DNA of 64,000 bases, from the NCBI RefSeq assembly GCF_001507435.1, contig NZ_LMWH01000254.1, positions 248,001 through 312,000 of the forward strand. The letters run 5' to 3'. Of the stretch, positions 8,358 through 16,935 are shown in pieces. Below the pieces are notes generated by a model. It saw only the letters and a list, made by a program, of their open reading frames with translations, was not told the DNA's origin and did not search any database. Each line of letters starts with the position of its first letter. Positions within the stretch are counted from its first letter, which is position 1. The DNA is from Streptomyces sp. NRRL F-5122 (GTDB taxonomy: Bacteria; Actinomycetota; Actinomycetes; Streptomycetales; Streptomycetaceae). A program made the translations under genes and the position numbers.

Positions 8358-8510
8358 TCACCTGCGCTTGTATCCCCGCAGCAGGAACCAGGCGGTCAGG
8401 ACGCAGCCGACGACCATCACGATCAGCACGACGCGGAGCAGGTCGCCCGGACCCTGCCGGGCGGCGGCGGTCGCGGCCTCGGTGAACCAGGCGGCGGAAG
8501 TGTGCTCCAT
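8358..8510 (-). CDS. 50-aa single-helix membrane protein
   Basis: A 50-residue frame preceded by an excellent ribosome site (AAGGAG, 7 bases before ATG 8510). A short amphipathic segment is followed by one helix (VVLIVMVVGCVLTAWFLL) and a basic RGYKRR end. It is oriented like the 51-residue protein downstream and separated from it by about 130 bases. The function is unknown. Small proteins of this kind often act as subunits or regulators of membrane complexes, which is only a general expectation. Confidence 0.7.
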   Translation of the reverse strand: MEHTSAAWFTEAATAAARQGPGDLLRVVLIVMVVGCVLTAWFLLRGYKRR

Positions 8511-8660
8511 GGGATCGCTCCTTACGGTGTGCTGCCCTGCCACCGTATCTCCGCCTAGGCTGGACTCCGCTTCGGGGGCACATCGGGCATCGCGCGTGCC
8601 CACTCCGGTGGGGGCCCGATGATCCATCGCACAGTGGCCATGAGACACATGGGGGAACAC

Positions 8661-9779
8661 ATGTCCGACGAAAGCCACCAGCAGAACGGGCACGAGCGCG
8701 TGCCGAGCAGGCGGCGCAGGCGCTTCGAGGGGATCTCCTCGCGCGCGTACGAACACCCCGCGGACCGTTCGGCCCTGGTGGCCCTGCGCAAGCTCAGCGG
8801 CTTCGACACGGTCTTCAAGGCGCTCAGCGGTCTGCTGCCCGAACGCAGTCTGCGACTGCTGTTCCTGTCCGACTCCGTACGGGTCTCGGACGCGCAGTTC
8901 GCCCATCTCAACGACATGCTGCGGGATGCCTGTTACATCCTGGACCTGGAGCAGGTCCCCCCGATGTACGTCACCCAGGACCCGCAGCCGAACGCGATGT
9001 GCATCGGTCTGGACGAGCCGATCATCGTCGTGACGACCGGGCTCGTGGAACTGCTCGACGAGGAGGAGATGCGGGCGGTCGTCGGCCACGAGGTCGGGCA
9101 CGCGCTGTCCGGGCACTCGGTCTACCGGACCGTCCTGCTGTTCCTGACCAACCTGGCGCTCCGTGTCGCCTGGATCCCGCTGGGCAACCTCGCGATCATG
9201 GCCATCGTGACCGCGCTGCGGGAGTGGTTCCGCAAGTCGGAGCTGTCGGCCGACCGGGCCGGGCTGCTGGTCGGGCAGGATCTGCAGTCCTCGATGCGGG
9301 GGCTGATGAAGATAGCCGGCGGGAACCATCTGCACGAGATGAACGTGGACGCGTTCCTGGAACAGGCGGAGGAGTACGAGGCCGGGGGCGATCTGCGCGA
9401 CTCGGTGCTGAAGATCCTCAATGTGCTGCCGCGGAGCCACCCCTTCACCACGGTCCGCGCGGCCGAGCTCAAGAAGTGGGCCGCGTCCCGCGACTACCAA
9501 CGGATCATGGACGGCCACTATCCGCGACGCACCGAGGACAAGCACACCTCGGTGTCGGACTCCTTCCGGGAGTCGGCGGCCAGCTACGCCAACGAGGTCA
9601 AGGAGTCCAAGGACCCGCTGATGAAGCTGGTCGGCGATATCGCGGGCGGAGCGGGCGACCTCGGCGGCCGGGTCCGGCGCGGCTTCTCGGGCTTCGGCGG
9701 CGGTGCGTCCAAGGACGACCCGCGCCGCGAGCCGCGCGACGCCCAGCGGGACGACGAGGACCCCGACGCCAACGCCTGA
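8661..9779 (+). CDS. M48-family zinc metallopeptidase
   Basis: 372 residues. I chose ATG 8661, with GGGGGA 6 bases upstream, over two earlier in-frame starts. The active-site motif HEVGHALSGH lies near residue 145, and the third zinc ligand is the Glu in SELSADRAG about 60 residues later. Between them is a hydrophobic stretch (LLFLTNLALRVAWIPLGNLAIMAIV) that could span the membrane twice. The last 80 residues are Gly/Arg/Asp-rich and probably disordered. M48 peptidases such as HtpX act in membrane protein quality control. This is the only plus-strand gene in the block and is transcribed divergently from the tiny membrane protein genes. Confidence 0.92.
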   Translation: MSDESHQQNGHERVPSRRRRRFEGISSRAYEHPADRSALVALRKLSGFDTVFKALSGLLPERSLRLLFLSDSVRVSDAQFAHLNDMLRDACYILDLEQVPPMYVTQDPQPNAMCIGLDEPIIVVTTGLVELLDEEEMRAVVGHEVGHALSGHSVYRTVLLFLTNLALRVAWIPLGNLAIMAIVTALREWFRKSELSADRAGLLVGQDLQSSMRGLMKIAGGNHLHEMNVDAFLEQAEEYEAGGDLRDSVLKILNVLPRSHPFTTVRAAELKKWAASRDYQRIMDGHYPRRTEDKHTSVSDSFRESAASYANEVKESKDPLMKLVGDIAGGAGDLGGRVRRGFSGFGGGASKDDPRREPRDAQRDDEDPDANA

Positions 9780-10252
9780 TCGACGACCGGTCCCGCCCCC
9801 GGGCGGCCCGGCGCCCGGACATAGCCCCTGGCCGGGCTCGGGGCCGGGGCGCCACTGCGAGGCGAGGGGGCGGCCTCCTTGGCGGGGCGCTCTTCCCGGC
9901 ATGGCGGTCTCCGGACCGGCCCGAAGCGTCCGGGCGGCGGTGGGACCTCCCGGCGGAGCAGGCCCCTGGCCCGGCTTCGGGACAGCGGCACCTACTGCCC
10001 TGTGGGCATCGCCGCGAAGGAGCCCCGCAACAGCGGCTCCCCCGGCCCCCGGCCGGCCGGGCCGAAGGGAACCGCCTGGCCGCCGTCGCCGGGCCGCGGC
10101 CCGCTTCCGGGGCCGTCCTCCACCCCTCCGGGCCCGAGGGGACCCTACAACCGGCCGGTGGACCTTCCAGGGCGGGCGCCGCCCGTCTTCAACATCCCGG
10201 AGGCGGCTTCTCAGGACGGCGCCGAAACCCCGGGCCTCCCGGGACGGCACAC
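9780..10252. other. Non-coding GC-rich gap between two convergent genes
   Basis: 473 bases, about 75-80 percent G+C, between the M48 gene and the minus-strand membrane protein gene. Several open frames cross it on both strands, but they are Pro/Gly/Arg-rich, lack ribosome sites and share no motif. I see only short GC inverted repeats. One or more could end transcription of the flanking genes. Confidence 0.5.
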
Positions 10253-11320
10253 CTAGACCTTCGGCTGTGCGCTCGTCGACAGGGTGCCGCACAGAGCCGT
10301 CGCACTGCCCGTGGCGTAGGGGTCGGTGCCCGCCGGGCCGCCCGCCTTCGCCGTCTGGCCGGCGAGCAGGGGATGCAGATGGTCGGCGGAGTCGTCGGCG
10401 CAGGCGAGCGGGCCTGCCTGGACGTACGAGGCGACCAGCTGGGCCTGGTTCATGCGCAGGTCCTCGCGGTCGAAGCGGAAGGTCAGCTCGCGCCGCACGG
10501 TGAACAGCGAGGCCTCGGCCTTGGCGTCCGCGCCGGTCGGCTTGAGCGCGTACACCATGGTGTGGTCGGAGGTGACCTCCAGCGTGTCGGAGTCGGCCTC
10601 CGTCGCCTGGAGCGTGCCCTGGACACGGATGCTGCGGTCGGCCAGCTGGACCCGGGACGGGTCGAAGCGCACCAGCCAGCCGGTGGGAGCGTGCCGTCCG
10701 TCGGCGGCCGGGTGGCTGAAGCTCTGATCGAACTGGTCGAGCTGCTGGGGGTCGAGCAGTACGCGGACCGAGCGCACGGCGCCGCCGGTGAGCACGGCCG
10801 GATCCAGCGAGGACTCGACGAGGTAGTCCTTCGCGGTGGTCAGCGCGGCGACGACCTGGCTGTCGGAGAAGTGGGCGGTGCGCCGGGTGGCGGGGAACGT
10901 GACGCCCTTGGCGCCGACGCGGAACTCGGCGGCGGGGCTGTGCGTGTACAGCGCCTCGGGGTCGGTGGAGCCGGGTACGGCGGACTGCGGGGCGAGGGGT
11001 ATCACCGTCATGCGCAGCGGCTCGACCGGCTGCGTCTCCGGCGCCGGATACGGGTGGCGCACTCCCATGTAGATCGCGGTGCCGAACGCGACGGCTATCA
11101 GCAGGACCAGGATGAGCGCCTGCCGGGTCAGCCCCCGGTGCAGCGGGGGGCGCCGGCGCACGGCGGGGGCGTGATCCCCCATGCGTTCGCGCGCCGAGAA
11201 CTCCTGGAGCCGGGCAGCCCTGACGAACGACTCGTCGAACACGACGGATCGGTACTCGTCCTCACCACCACCGGGAGCGCCCTCGGGTGTCCCCTCCGGT
11301 GGGTCTCCAGGCCCGCCCAT
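10253..11320 (-). CDS. Membrane protein with N-terminal SVVFDExFVRAA motif (paralogue A)
   Basis: 355 residues. The acidic N terminus is followed by EYRSVVFDESFVRAARLQE near residue 22, then a basic stretch and one helix (LILVLLIAVAFGTAIYMG) near residue 75. A soluble extracytoplasmic domain of about 260 residues follows, which I cannot assign. The motif is shared with the next gene upstream (SVVFDEAFVRAAVVHE), so the two are diverged paralogues with different external domains. The gene probably has its own leaderless promoter: TACTCT ends 6 bases before the ATG. The equivalent locus in S. coelicolor has, as I recall, been linked to proteins of the spore-wall synthesis complex. That link is from memory and unproven here. 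Confidence 0.8.
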   Translation of the reverse strand: MGGPGDPPEGTPEGAPGGGEDEYRSVVFDESFVRAARLQEFSARERMGDHAPAVRRRPPLHRGLTRQALILVLLIAVAFGTAIYMGVRHPYPAPETQPVEPLRMTVIPLAPQSAVPGSTDPEALYTHSPAAEFRVGAKGVTFPATRRTAHFSDSQVVAALTTAKDYLVESSLDPAVLTGGAVRSVRVLLDPQQLDQFDQSFSHPAADGRHAPTGWLVRFDPSRVQLADRSIRVQGTLQATEADSDTLEVTSDHTMVYALKPTGADAKAEASLFTVRRELTFRFDREDLRMNQAQLVASYVQAGPLACADDSADHLHPLLAGQTAKAGGPAGTDPYATGSATALCGTLSTSAQPKV

Positions 11321-11326
11321 ATCTTC

Positions 11327-11332
11327 AGAGTA
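11327..11332 (-). promoter_or_regulatory. Candidate -10 box of a leaderless transcript
   Basis: TACTCT, 6 bases before ATG 11320. A TTTACC-like -35 lies 16-17 bases further upstream. The same hexamer at the same distance precedes the paralogue start at 12033. Confidence 0.4.
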
Positions 11333-11430
11333 GGTCTCCGGGAGCTCAGGTAAACGCCCTGCTACGCGACAAGTTCTGACAGGTTCTCACCAGGCTTTCG
11401 AACGGATGTCGAACAAGCCCGTCGCAGCCC

Positions 11431-12033
11431 TCAGGGCGTTCTGGGCACCGCAGAGAACGCCGGTGGCGAATAGTCCGCGGAGGCCGAGGGAACCGTGCCG
11501 GCACCGGTCTTCCGGCCCTGTTCCAGACCGGTGGTGGCGGGGGGCGGGACCTGCTCCTGGCGGCCCGAGGACGCGCCCCGGTACACCGCCGTGAACGCCA
11601 GTGCGACCATCCCTATGCCCATCACGAGGGCCAGCATCCAGGCGACCGGGCGGTGCCAGCGGGCGCCCCTGGCATAGGCGCCCGGAGCGCCGTAGCGGCC
11701 CTCGAGGATCTCCGGGTCGTCGAGGTCGTCCAGATCGCGGCCGGGACCGAACTCTCCGCCGTCGTCGGGGTCGAACCCGTCCTCGTAGCGGTCGTCGTCT
11801 CCGCGTGCGCCCCGGGCGTGCGCCCGGCGCGCCTCGGCCTCCTGGGCATCCGCGCGGGCTTGGGCGGCGGCGAGGAGTCTCTCGACCGCCGTCGGCTCGT
11901 GGACCACGGCTGCACGTACGAAGGCCTCGTCGAAGACCACGGAGGCGAACTCTTCGTCCATACCTCCGCGGTCGCGGTCGTCGTCGGGCTCCCGGCCGTC
12001 ACCAGACGGCGTGCCCCCCACGTCCTCCGGCAC
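11431..12033 (-). CDS. Membrane protein with N-terminal SVVFDExFVRAA motif (paralogue B)
   Basis: 200 residues from GTG 12033. The start was chosen because its upstream context (TACTCT, 6 bases, start codon) matches the paralogue, and the distance from start to the SVVFDEAFVRAAVVHE motif is also similar. The motif is followed by an Ala/Arg/Glu-rich coiled segment (residues 40-70), an acidic Asp-rich linker, one helix (VAWMLALVMGIGMVALAFTAVY) near residue 145 and a short Pro/Ser-rich external tail. Paralogue A has a large external domain that this protein lacks. The shared cytoplasmic motif is probably a docking site for a common partner. The function is not known to me. Confidence 0.75.
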   Translation of the reverse strand: MPEDVGGTPSGDGREPDDDRDRGGMDEEFASVVFDEAFVRAAVVHEPTAVERLLAAAQARADAQEAEARRAHARGARGDDDRYEDGFDPDDGGEFGPGRDLDDLDDPEILEGRYGAPGAYARGARWHRPVAWMLALVMGIGMVALAFTAVYRGASSGRQEQVPPPATTGLEQGRKTGAGTVPSASADYSPPAFSAVPRTP

Positions 12034-12039
12034 GGCTCC

Positions 12040-12045
12040 AGAGTA
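12040..12045 (-). promoter_or_regulatory. Candidate -10 box of a leaderless transcript (paralogue B)
   Basis: TACTCT, 6 bases before GTG 12033, as in the paralogue. No convincing -35 is visible at 17 bases. Confidence 0.35.
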
Positions 12046-12153
12046 GACCTGGGGGGTCAATTTGGGCAGACGGTAAGGAAATTCATCCGCCCGGCGAGAC
12101 GGCTTCAAAGCCGCTTGCCAGGGACAACCGGCCGTGCTTGTCTGAGCGGCCGC

Positions 12154-13440
12154 TCAGCGGCGGATGTGCCCGTCGCCGGTCACGATGTACTTGGTGCTCG
12201 TCAGTTCGGGCAGGCCCATGGGGCCCCTGGCGTGCAGCTTCTGCGTGGAGATGCCGATCTCCGCGCCGAAGCCGAACTGGCCGCCGTCCGTGAAGCGCGT
12301 CGAGGCGTTCACGGCGACCGTCGTCGAATCGACCAATTGGGTGAAGCGACGGGCCGCCTGCTGAGAGGTGGTGACGATCGCCTCGGTGTGCCCGGAACTC
12401 CACAGCCGGATGTGCTGCACGGCCCGGTCCAGGGAGTCCACGACCGCGGCGGCGATGTCGTAGGAGAGGTACTCGGTGTCCCAGTCCTCGGGCGTGGCCT
12501 CCACCACCGTGGCCTTCGAGCCCTTGGCGCAGGCCATCACGCGCTCGTCGCCGTGCACGGTGACCCCGGCCGCGGCGAGGGCGTCCAGGGCCCGCGGCAG
12601 GAACTCGGGGGCGATGTCCTGGTGGACGAGCAGCGTCTCGGCGGCGTTGCACACGCTCACGCGGTGGGCCTTGGAGTTGATCAGGATGTCGACCGCCATG
12701 TCGATGTCGGCCTGCGCGTCGACGTAGACATGGCAGTTTCCGGTGCCGGTCTCGATCACGGGGACCGTGGACTCCTCCACCACCGTGCGGATCAGCGAGG
12801 CACCGCCGCGCGGGATGAGCACGTCGACCAGGCCGCGGGCGCGCATCAGCTCGCGCACGGACTCCCGGCTCTCGCCGGGCACGAGCTGCACGGCGTCGGC
12901 GGGCAGCCCGGAGCCGCCCACGGCGTCGCGCAGGACCCGGACGAGGGCGGTGTTCGACTCGTGCGCGGAGGACGAGCCGCGCAGCAGCACGGCGTTCCCG
13001 GACTTCAGGCACAGCGCGGCGGCGTCGACCGTCACATTCGGCCGGGCCTCGTAGATGATCCCCACCACGCCGAGCGGGACGCGGACCTGGCGCAGGTCGA
13101 TACCGTTGGGCAGGGTGGAGCCGCGGACGACCTCGCCGACCGGATCAGGGAGGGCGGCGACGTCCCTGACGTCGGAGGCGATGGCCCGGATCCGCTCCGG
13201 CGTGAGCGTGAGCCGGTCGATGATCGCCTCGCTGGTGCCCGCCTCACGGGCCCGGTCGATGTCCTTGGCGTTCGCGTCGACGATCTCGCTCGCGCGGACC
13301 TCCAGCGCGTCCGCGACGGCCAGCAGCGCGTCGTCCTTCTCGACCCGCGGCATCGGCGCGAGGTCGTCGGCGGCGGCCTTGGCGCGATAGGCGGCCTGGG
13401 CGACCGGGGACATCGAGTCGTACGGCGAGAGCGTGGTCAT
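12154..13440 (-). CDS. proA: Gamma-glutamyl phosphate reductase (proline biosynthesis)
   Basis: 428 residues from ATG 13440 ([15 protein letters not shown]). The aldehyde-dehydrogenase-type fold is complete, with the catalytic Cys in [15 protein letters not shown] near residue 257. The enzyme reduces glutamyl-5-phosphate to the semialdehyde after ProB has acted. An earlier GTG at 13491 is in frame but has no better ribosome site. A leaderless promoter (GTGGAC, 17 bases, TACCCT, 6 bases, ATG) supports the start chosen. proB lies 0.7 kb upstream on the same strand with one small gene between. The proA stop sits inside a perfect 16-bp palindrome (12142-12157). Confidence 0.96.
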   Translation of the reverse strand: MTTLSPYDSMSPVAQAAYRAKAAADDLAPMPRVEKDDALLAVADALEVRASEIVDANAKDIDRAREAGTSEAIIDRLTLTPERIRAIASDVRDVAALPDPVGEVVRGSTLPNGIDLRQVRVPLGVVGIIYEARPNVTVDAAALCLKSGNAVLLRGSSSAHESNTALVRVLRDAVGGSGLPADAVQLVPGESRESVRELMRARGLVDVLIPRGGASLIRTVVEESTVPVIETGTGNCHVYVDAQADIDMAVDILINSKAHRVSVCNAAETLLVHQDIAPEFLPRALDALAAAGVTVHGDERVMACAKGSKATVVEATPEDWDTEYLSYDIAAAVVDSLDRAVQHIRLWSSGHTEAIVTTSQQAARRFTQLVDSTTVAVNASTRFTDGGQFGFGAEIGISTQKLHARGPMGLPELTSTKYIVTGDGHIRR

Positions 13441-13446
13441 GAGGGA

Positions 13447-13475
13447 AGGGTAGTGCTCCGGACGGTACCGTCCAC
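13447..13475 (-). promoter_or_regulatory. Candidate leaderless promoter of proA
   Basis: GTGGAC (-35, 13470-13475), a 17-base spacer, TACCCT (-10, 13447-13452), then 6 bases to ATG 13440. There is no Shine-Dalgarno sequence before the ATG, which fits leaderless translation. Confidence 0.5.
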
Positions 13476-13501
13476 GGCTTGTTCCACTCACCGAGACACC
13501 C

Positions 13502-13999
13502 TCAAAACGGGTGAACTCCGACCGGTGTCGCCGGGGGCGGCCCGTATCCCTCGGCCACCCGCTGGTGATAGGTCTCGCGGTCGACGACCTCGAGGCCGAC
13601 GATCTCCCAGGGCGGCAGCCCGGCCGTGTGGCGGTGCTCGCCCCACAGCCGCAGCGCGACCGCGGCGGCGTCGTGCAGGTCGCGGGCCTCCTCCCAGTAC
13701 CGGATCTCCGCGTGATCTCCTGCGTAGCGGCTGGTCATCAGGAAGGGGTGGTCGTGGGCGAGCTGCTCGAGGGCGCGCCGCACCTCCGTCTCGGGGGCCC
13801 GGTCTCCCGACACGCTGAGCGTGACATGCCACAGCCGGGGGACGTCGCCGGGTGTCTCGTGCGTGTCCCGTTCCGGGGCTTCCGTGACGCCGGTCAGTGC
13901 GCGCTCCTCCCCGGGCGTGCGGACCGTACCGCCGTCACGAGGGACACCGGAGGTGCCGCGACCGCGGAACGCCGCCGCCCCAGGGCGCACTCGTCTCAC
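13502..13999 (-). CDS. Conserved-type hypothetical protein between proB and proA
   Basis: 165 residues from GTG 13999, preceded by GGAGG 5 bases upstream. The first 60 residues are basic, then Gly/Arg-rich. The C-terminal 95 residues look folded: [42 protein letters not shown], and an aromatic [14 protein letters not shown]. That pattern of alternating strands and helices suggests a small alpha/beta domain. There is no membrane segment or catalytic motif that I recognise. It lies between two proline genes, but its role in proline synthesis is only suggested by position. Confidence 0.75.
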   Translation of the reverse strand: MRRVRPGAAAFRGRGTSGVPRDGGTVRTPGEERALTGVTEAPERDTHETPGDVPRLWHVTLSVSGDRAPETEVRRALEQLAHDHPFLMTSRYAGDHAEIRYWEEARDLHDAAAVALRLWGEHRHTAGLPPWEIVGLEVVDRETYHQRVAEGYGPPPATPVGVHPF

Positions 14000-14131
14000 G
14001 ACGGCCTCCTTACGCAGTGCTCGTGCAGAACATGTCCCCGAGACAAAGTGGAGCAGGCCCCAGGGCTTCATGGGGCGGTTTTACGGAACGTCCCCCACCG
14101 GGAACCCGTAAAGAGCGGACCTTTGGGCCGG

Positions 14132-15259
14132 TTACGGGTGCAGGATGACCAGGTCGTCCCGGTGCACGACCTCGCGTTCGTAGGCGGGGCCCAGTTCGCG
14201 CGCCAGTTCCCGGGTCGAGCGGCCGATCAGCCGGGGGATCTCCTTGGCGTCGAAGTTGACGAGCCCGCGCGCCACCGCCACACCCGCGCTGTCGCGCAGT
14301 TCGACGGGGTCGCCAGCGGTGAAGTCGCCCTCGACCGAGGCGATGCCGGCGGGCAGCAGCGACGTGCGGCGCTCGACCACCGCGCGCACGGCGCCGTCGT
14401 CGAGCGTGAGCGCGCCCTGCGGGGTGGAGGCGTGCTGCAGCCACAGCAGCCGGTCCGCGGAGCGCTTGCCCGTGGGGTGGAAATAGGTGCCGGTGTCCCG
14501 GCCCGCAAGGGCGTCGGCGGCGTGGACGGCGGAGGTGAGCACCACGGGGATGCCCGCCGCCGCCGCGATCCGGGCCGCCTCGATCTTGGTGACCATGCCG
14601 CCGGTGCCGACGCCGGCCTTGCCCGCGCTGCCGATCTCCACATGGGCGAGGTCCTCGGGCCCTCGCACCTCCGCTATCCGCGAGGTGCCGGGCCTGCTGG
14701 GGTCCCCGTCGTACACGCCGTCCACGTCCGACAGCAGGACCAGCAGATCGGCGTGGACCAGGTGGGCGACGAGCGCGGCGAGGCGGTCGTTGTCGCCGAA
14801 GCGGATCTCGTCCGTGGCGACCGTGTCGTTCTCGTTGACGACCGGGAGCGCGCCCATCGACAGGAGCTTGTCGAGGGTGCGGGCTGCGTTGCGGTGATGG
14901 GCGCGGCGACTGGTGTCGTCGGAGGTGAGCAGCACCTGGCCGACACGGACGCCGTGGCGGGCGCAGGAGGCGGTGTAACGGGCCACCAGCAGACCCTGGC
15001 CGACACTGGCCGCGGCCTGCTGCCGGGCCAGGTCCCGGGGGCGGCGGCGCAGTCCGAGGGGGGCGAGACCGGCGGCGATCGCACCCGAGGAGACCAGGAC
15101 GATCTCCTTCTCGCCTCCACTGCGGTGCTTGGCGAGCACGTCGACGAGTGCGTCGACACGATCGGCGTCCAGCCCGCCCGCCGCCGTGGTCAGCGAGGAG
15201 GAGCCCACCTTGACAACGATCCGATGAGCCTCTGCCACGGCCTGCCTTGCCCCAGCCAC
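14132..15259 (-). CDS. proB: Glutamate 5-kinase with PUA domain (proline biosynthesis)
   Basis: 375 residues from GTG 15259 (VAGARQAVAEAHRIVVKVG). AGGGGA lies about 10 bases upstream. The amino-acid kinase core runs from IVVKVGSSSL through VLVSSGAIAAG, VVNENDTVATDE and LLSDVDGVYDGDP to the GTGGMVTKIEAA phosphate-binding loop. Residues of about 280-370 form a PUA domain (SLLPAGIASVEGDF, ARGLVNFDAKEI). The enzyme makes glutamyl-5-phosphate and is normally feedback-inhibited by proline. In many actinobacteria proB directly follows obg. Here the wall-polymer genes lie between them. Confidence 0.96.
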   Translation of the reverse strand: MAGARQAVAEAHRIVVKVGSSSLTTAAGGLDADRVDALVDVLAKHRSGGEKEIVLVSSGAIAAGLAPLGLRRRPRDLARQQAAASVGQGLLVARYTASCARHGVRVGQVLLTSDDTSRRAHHRNAARTLDKLLSMGALPVVNENDTVATDEIRFGDNDRLAALVAHLVHADLLVLLSDVDGVYDGDPSRPGTSRIAEVRGPEDLAHVEIGSAGKAGVGTGGMVTKIEAARIAAAAGIPVVLTSAVHAADALAGRDTGTYFHPTGKRSADRLLWLQHASTPQGALTLDDGAVRAVVERRTSLLPAGIASVEGDFTAGDPVELRDSAGVAVARGLVNFDAKEIPRLIGRSTRELARELGPAYEREVVHRDDLVILHP

Positions 15260-15374
15260 CTGCTGTGCTTCCCCTCGCGCGTCGGTCCGTCCCCCGCCCG
15301 GCAATCTACGCGAACGAGCAGAGGTGGCGCGCATCGTTCCAGCACCCGGACGAGCACAGTGTGATCACTTGCTC

Positions 15375-15450
15375 ACGTCTCGCACACGGCAAAAAGGTTG
15401 CACTGGTTGCCTATAGAAATTAAAGATGATGCAAACATAATTTGAACACC
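15375..15450 (+). promoter_or_regulatory. AT-rich promoter region of the pyruvyltransferase gene
   Basis: Unusually A+T-rich for this window. CATAAT at 15436-15441 ends 9 bases before GTG 15451 and is the best -10 candidate. I cannot find a matching -35. No ribosome-binding site precedes the start, so a leaderless or activator-dependent transcript is possible. Confidence 0.35.
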
Positions 15451-16863
15451 GTGTCACCTAACGTTCACCACGCACGGCGTGTGCTTCTGAGGTCGGGGAA
15501 GAGCCCCTACGACGTCGTCCCCGTGGAGGAAGCCCTCCATCGCGATGTCATCGCCACCAACGCGGGCAATCTGATCTTCAGCGACGCCGCCCACAAGATC
15601 CTCGAGACACCGCACACCAAGGTGGTCTCGAACGGAATGCGGGCAGATGCCGCCATGGCGGCGAGGATCAACGAGGAGTACGACGCCTTCGTCGTACCGC
15701 TCGCCAATGCGTTCCGGCCCTCCTTCGAGACCGGGCTGCAGCGTCTGACGCGACTCATCGGAAAGCTGCGGATCCCCGTGGTGGTGCTGGGCATAGGTGC
15801 GCAGACCGGGCTCAGCTACGACCCGGCGCGGCTGAAGCCGATGGAGCCCACCGTCCGCGAGTTCGTCTCGGCGGTGCTCGACCGCAGCGCGTCCATCGGC
15901 GTGCGCGGCGAGTTCACGGAGAAGTACCTGAAGGACATGGGGTTCAGGGACGTCGAGATCATCGGCTGCCCCTCGATGTTCCTGTACGGCAAGGAACTCA
16001 CCGTGGACAAGCGGGTGCCCGCCCTGACGCCCGAGTCCCGGATCGCCATCAACGGCTCGCACAGCGCGGTGCAGAGGCAGGGGCTCGACCGGATCATCAC
16101 CCGGGCCCATGCGCGCTATCCGCATCTGCGCTTCATCGGCCAGAACCTGAGCGACGCGCGGCAGTTGCACTGGCGGGACCTGTCGGACGCGAACGGCCGT
16201 GTCACCGGGATGCCGACCCACCCGGACCACCCCATGTACCGCGAGGACAAGGTCCGGGTCTACATCGATCCCGTCACCTGGATCGACGACCTGCGCGACT
16301 TCGACTTCTCCTTCGGCTCCCGCATCCACGGCAACATCGCCGCCCTGCTGGCGGGCACTCCCGCGACGGTGCTGTGCGCGGACTCGCGGACGCTGGAACT
16401 GTGCCGGTACTTCGACATCCCGCACCGCAGGATCGACAACCTGCCCGAGGACCTCGACCCGGCCCGGCTCTACGAGGAGGCCGACTTCAGCGCGCTGCTC
16501 GGCGGTCACCAGGAGCGCTTCGAACGTTTCACGGCGTTCCTGGACAGCAACGGCCTGGCGAACACCTTCACCCACGGCGACGGCGGTGCCGCCTTCGACG
16601 AGCGGATGCGGTCGCTGTCCTTCCCGGCCGGCCTGCGCCCCTGGAACGACAGCGACGTCGCCTCGCTCACATCGCGGTTCGGCTGGCTGCAGAGCCGCAT
16701 CATCGAACTGAGTCAGGACAACGCGAAGTTGAGGCGCGACGTGGCGCGGGCGAACGCGAACGCCAAGGCCGCCGCGGCGGTGCCGCCGCCGTCGGTCTAC
16801 CGCCGGGCGCGCCGGGCGGTGGGGCGGCCGCTCCGCAAGGCGTTGCAGTCCGGGGGCAAGTGA
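15451..16863 (+). CDS. Polysaccharide pyruvyl transferase family protein
   Basis: 470 residues. I take GTG 15451 as start. TTG 15442 would add three residues. Family features are the N-terminal LRSGKSPYDVVPVEEAL and NAGNLIFSDAAHK, the central VVVLGIGAQTGL, VRGEFTEKYLKDMG and IIGCPSMFL, and the C-terminal SFGSRIHGNIAALLAGTPA. Such enzymes transfer pyruvate from phosphoenolpyruvate to a polymer sugar, forming a ketal. The last 60 residues add a coiled coil (SRIIELSQDNAKLRRD) and a basic tail that could touch the membrane. It heads the wall-polymer block, and pyruvylated wall polymers are known in actinomycetes. The sugar acceptor is not predictable. Confidence 0.85.
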   Translation: MSPNVHHARRVLLRSGKSPYDVVPVEEALHRDVIATNAGNLIFSDAAHKILETPHTKVVSNGMRADAAMAARINEEYDAFVVPLANAFRPSFETGLQRLTRLIGKLRIPVVVLGIGAQTGLSYDPARLKPMEPTVREFVSAVLDRSASIGVRGEFTEKYLKDMGFRDVEIIGCPSMFLYGKELTVDKRVPALTPESRIAINGSHSAVQRQGLDRIITRAHARYPHLRFIGQNLSDARQLHWRDLSDANGRVTGMPTHPDHPMYREDKVRVYIDPVTWIDDLRDFDFSFGSRIHGNIAALLAGTPATVLCADSRTLELCRYFDIPHRRIDNLPEDLDPARLYEEADFSALLGGHQERFERFTAFLDSNGLANTFTHGDGGAAFDERMRSLSFPAGLRPWNDSDVASLTSRFGWLQSRIIELSQDNAKLRRDVARANANAKAAAAVPPPSVYRRARRAVGRPLRKALQSGGK

Positions 16864-16890
16864 GCGGTCCCGCACGGCCGTTCCACAACG

Positions 16891-16930
16891 GCTGCCGGGG
16901 GTGCGCCCTTGCGGGCGGGCCCCCGGCAGC
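16891..16930. terminator. Bidirectional terminator between convergent genes
   Basis: A perfect 11-bp stem (16891-16901 with 16920-16930) whose loop contains a further CGCCC/GGGCG stem. It lies between the pyruvyltransferase and the convergent GT2 gene. Confidence 0.85.
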
Positions 16931-16935
16931 GGGTC

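Noticed and set aside
9879..10256. Possible 125-aa gene in the gap after the M48 peptidase
   Set aside because: It is Pro/Gly/Arg-rich with no ribosome site, no hydrophobic core and no motif, and its stop falls by chance at the neighbour's end.
12142..12157. 16-bp perfect palindrome at the proA stop as a terminator
   Set aside because: It has no loop, overlaps the stop codon and has no T-run, so a hairpin terminator is unlikely.
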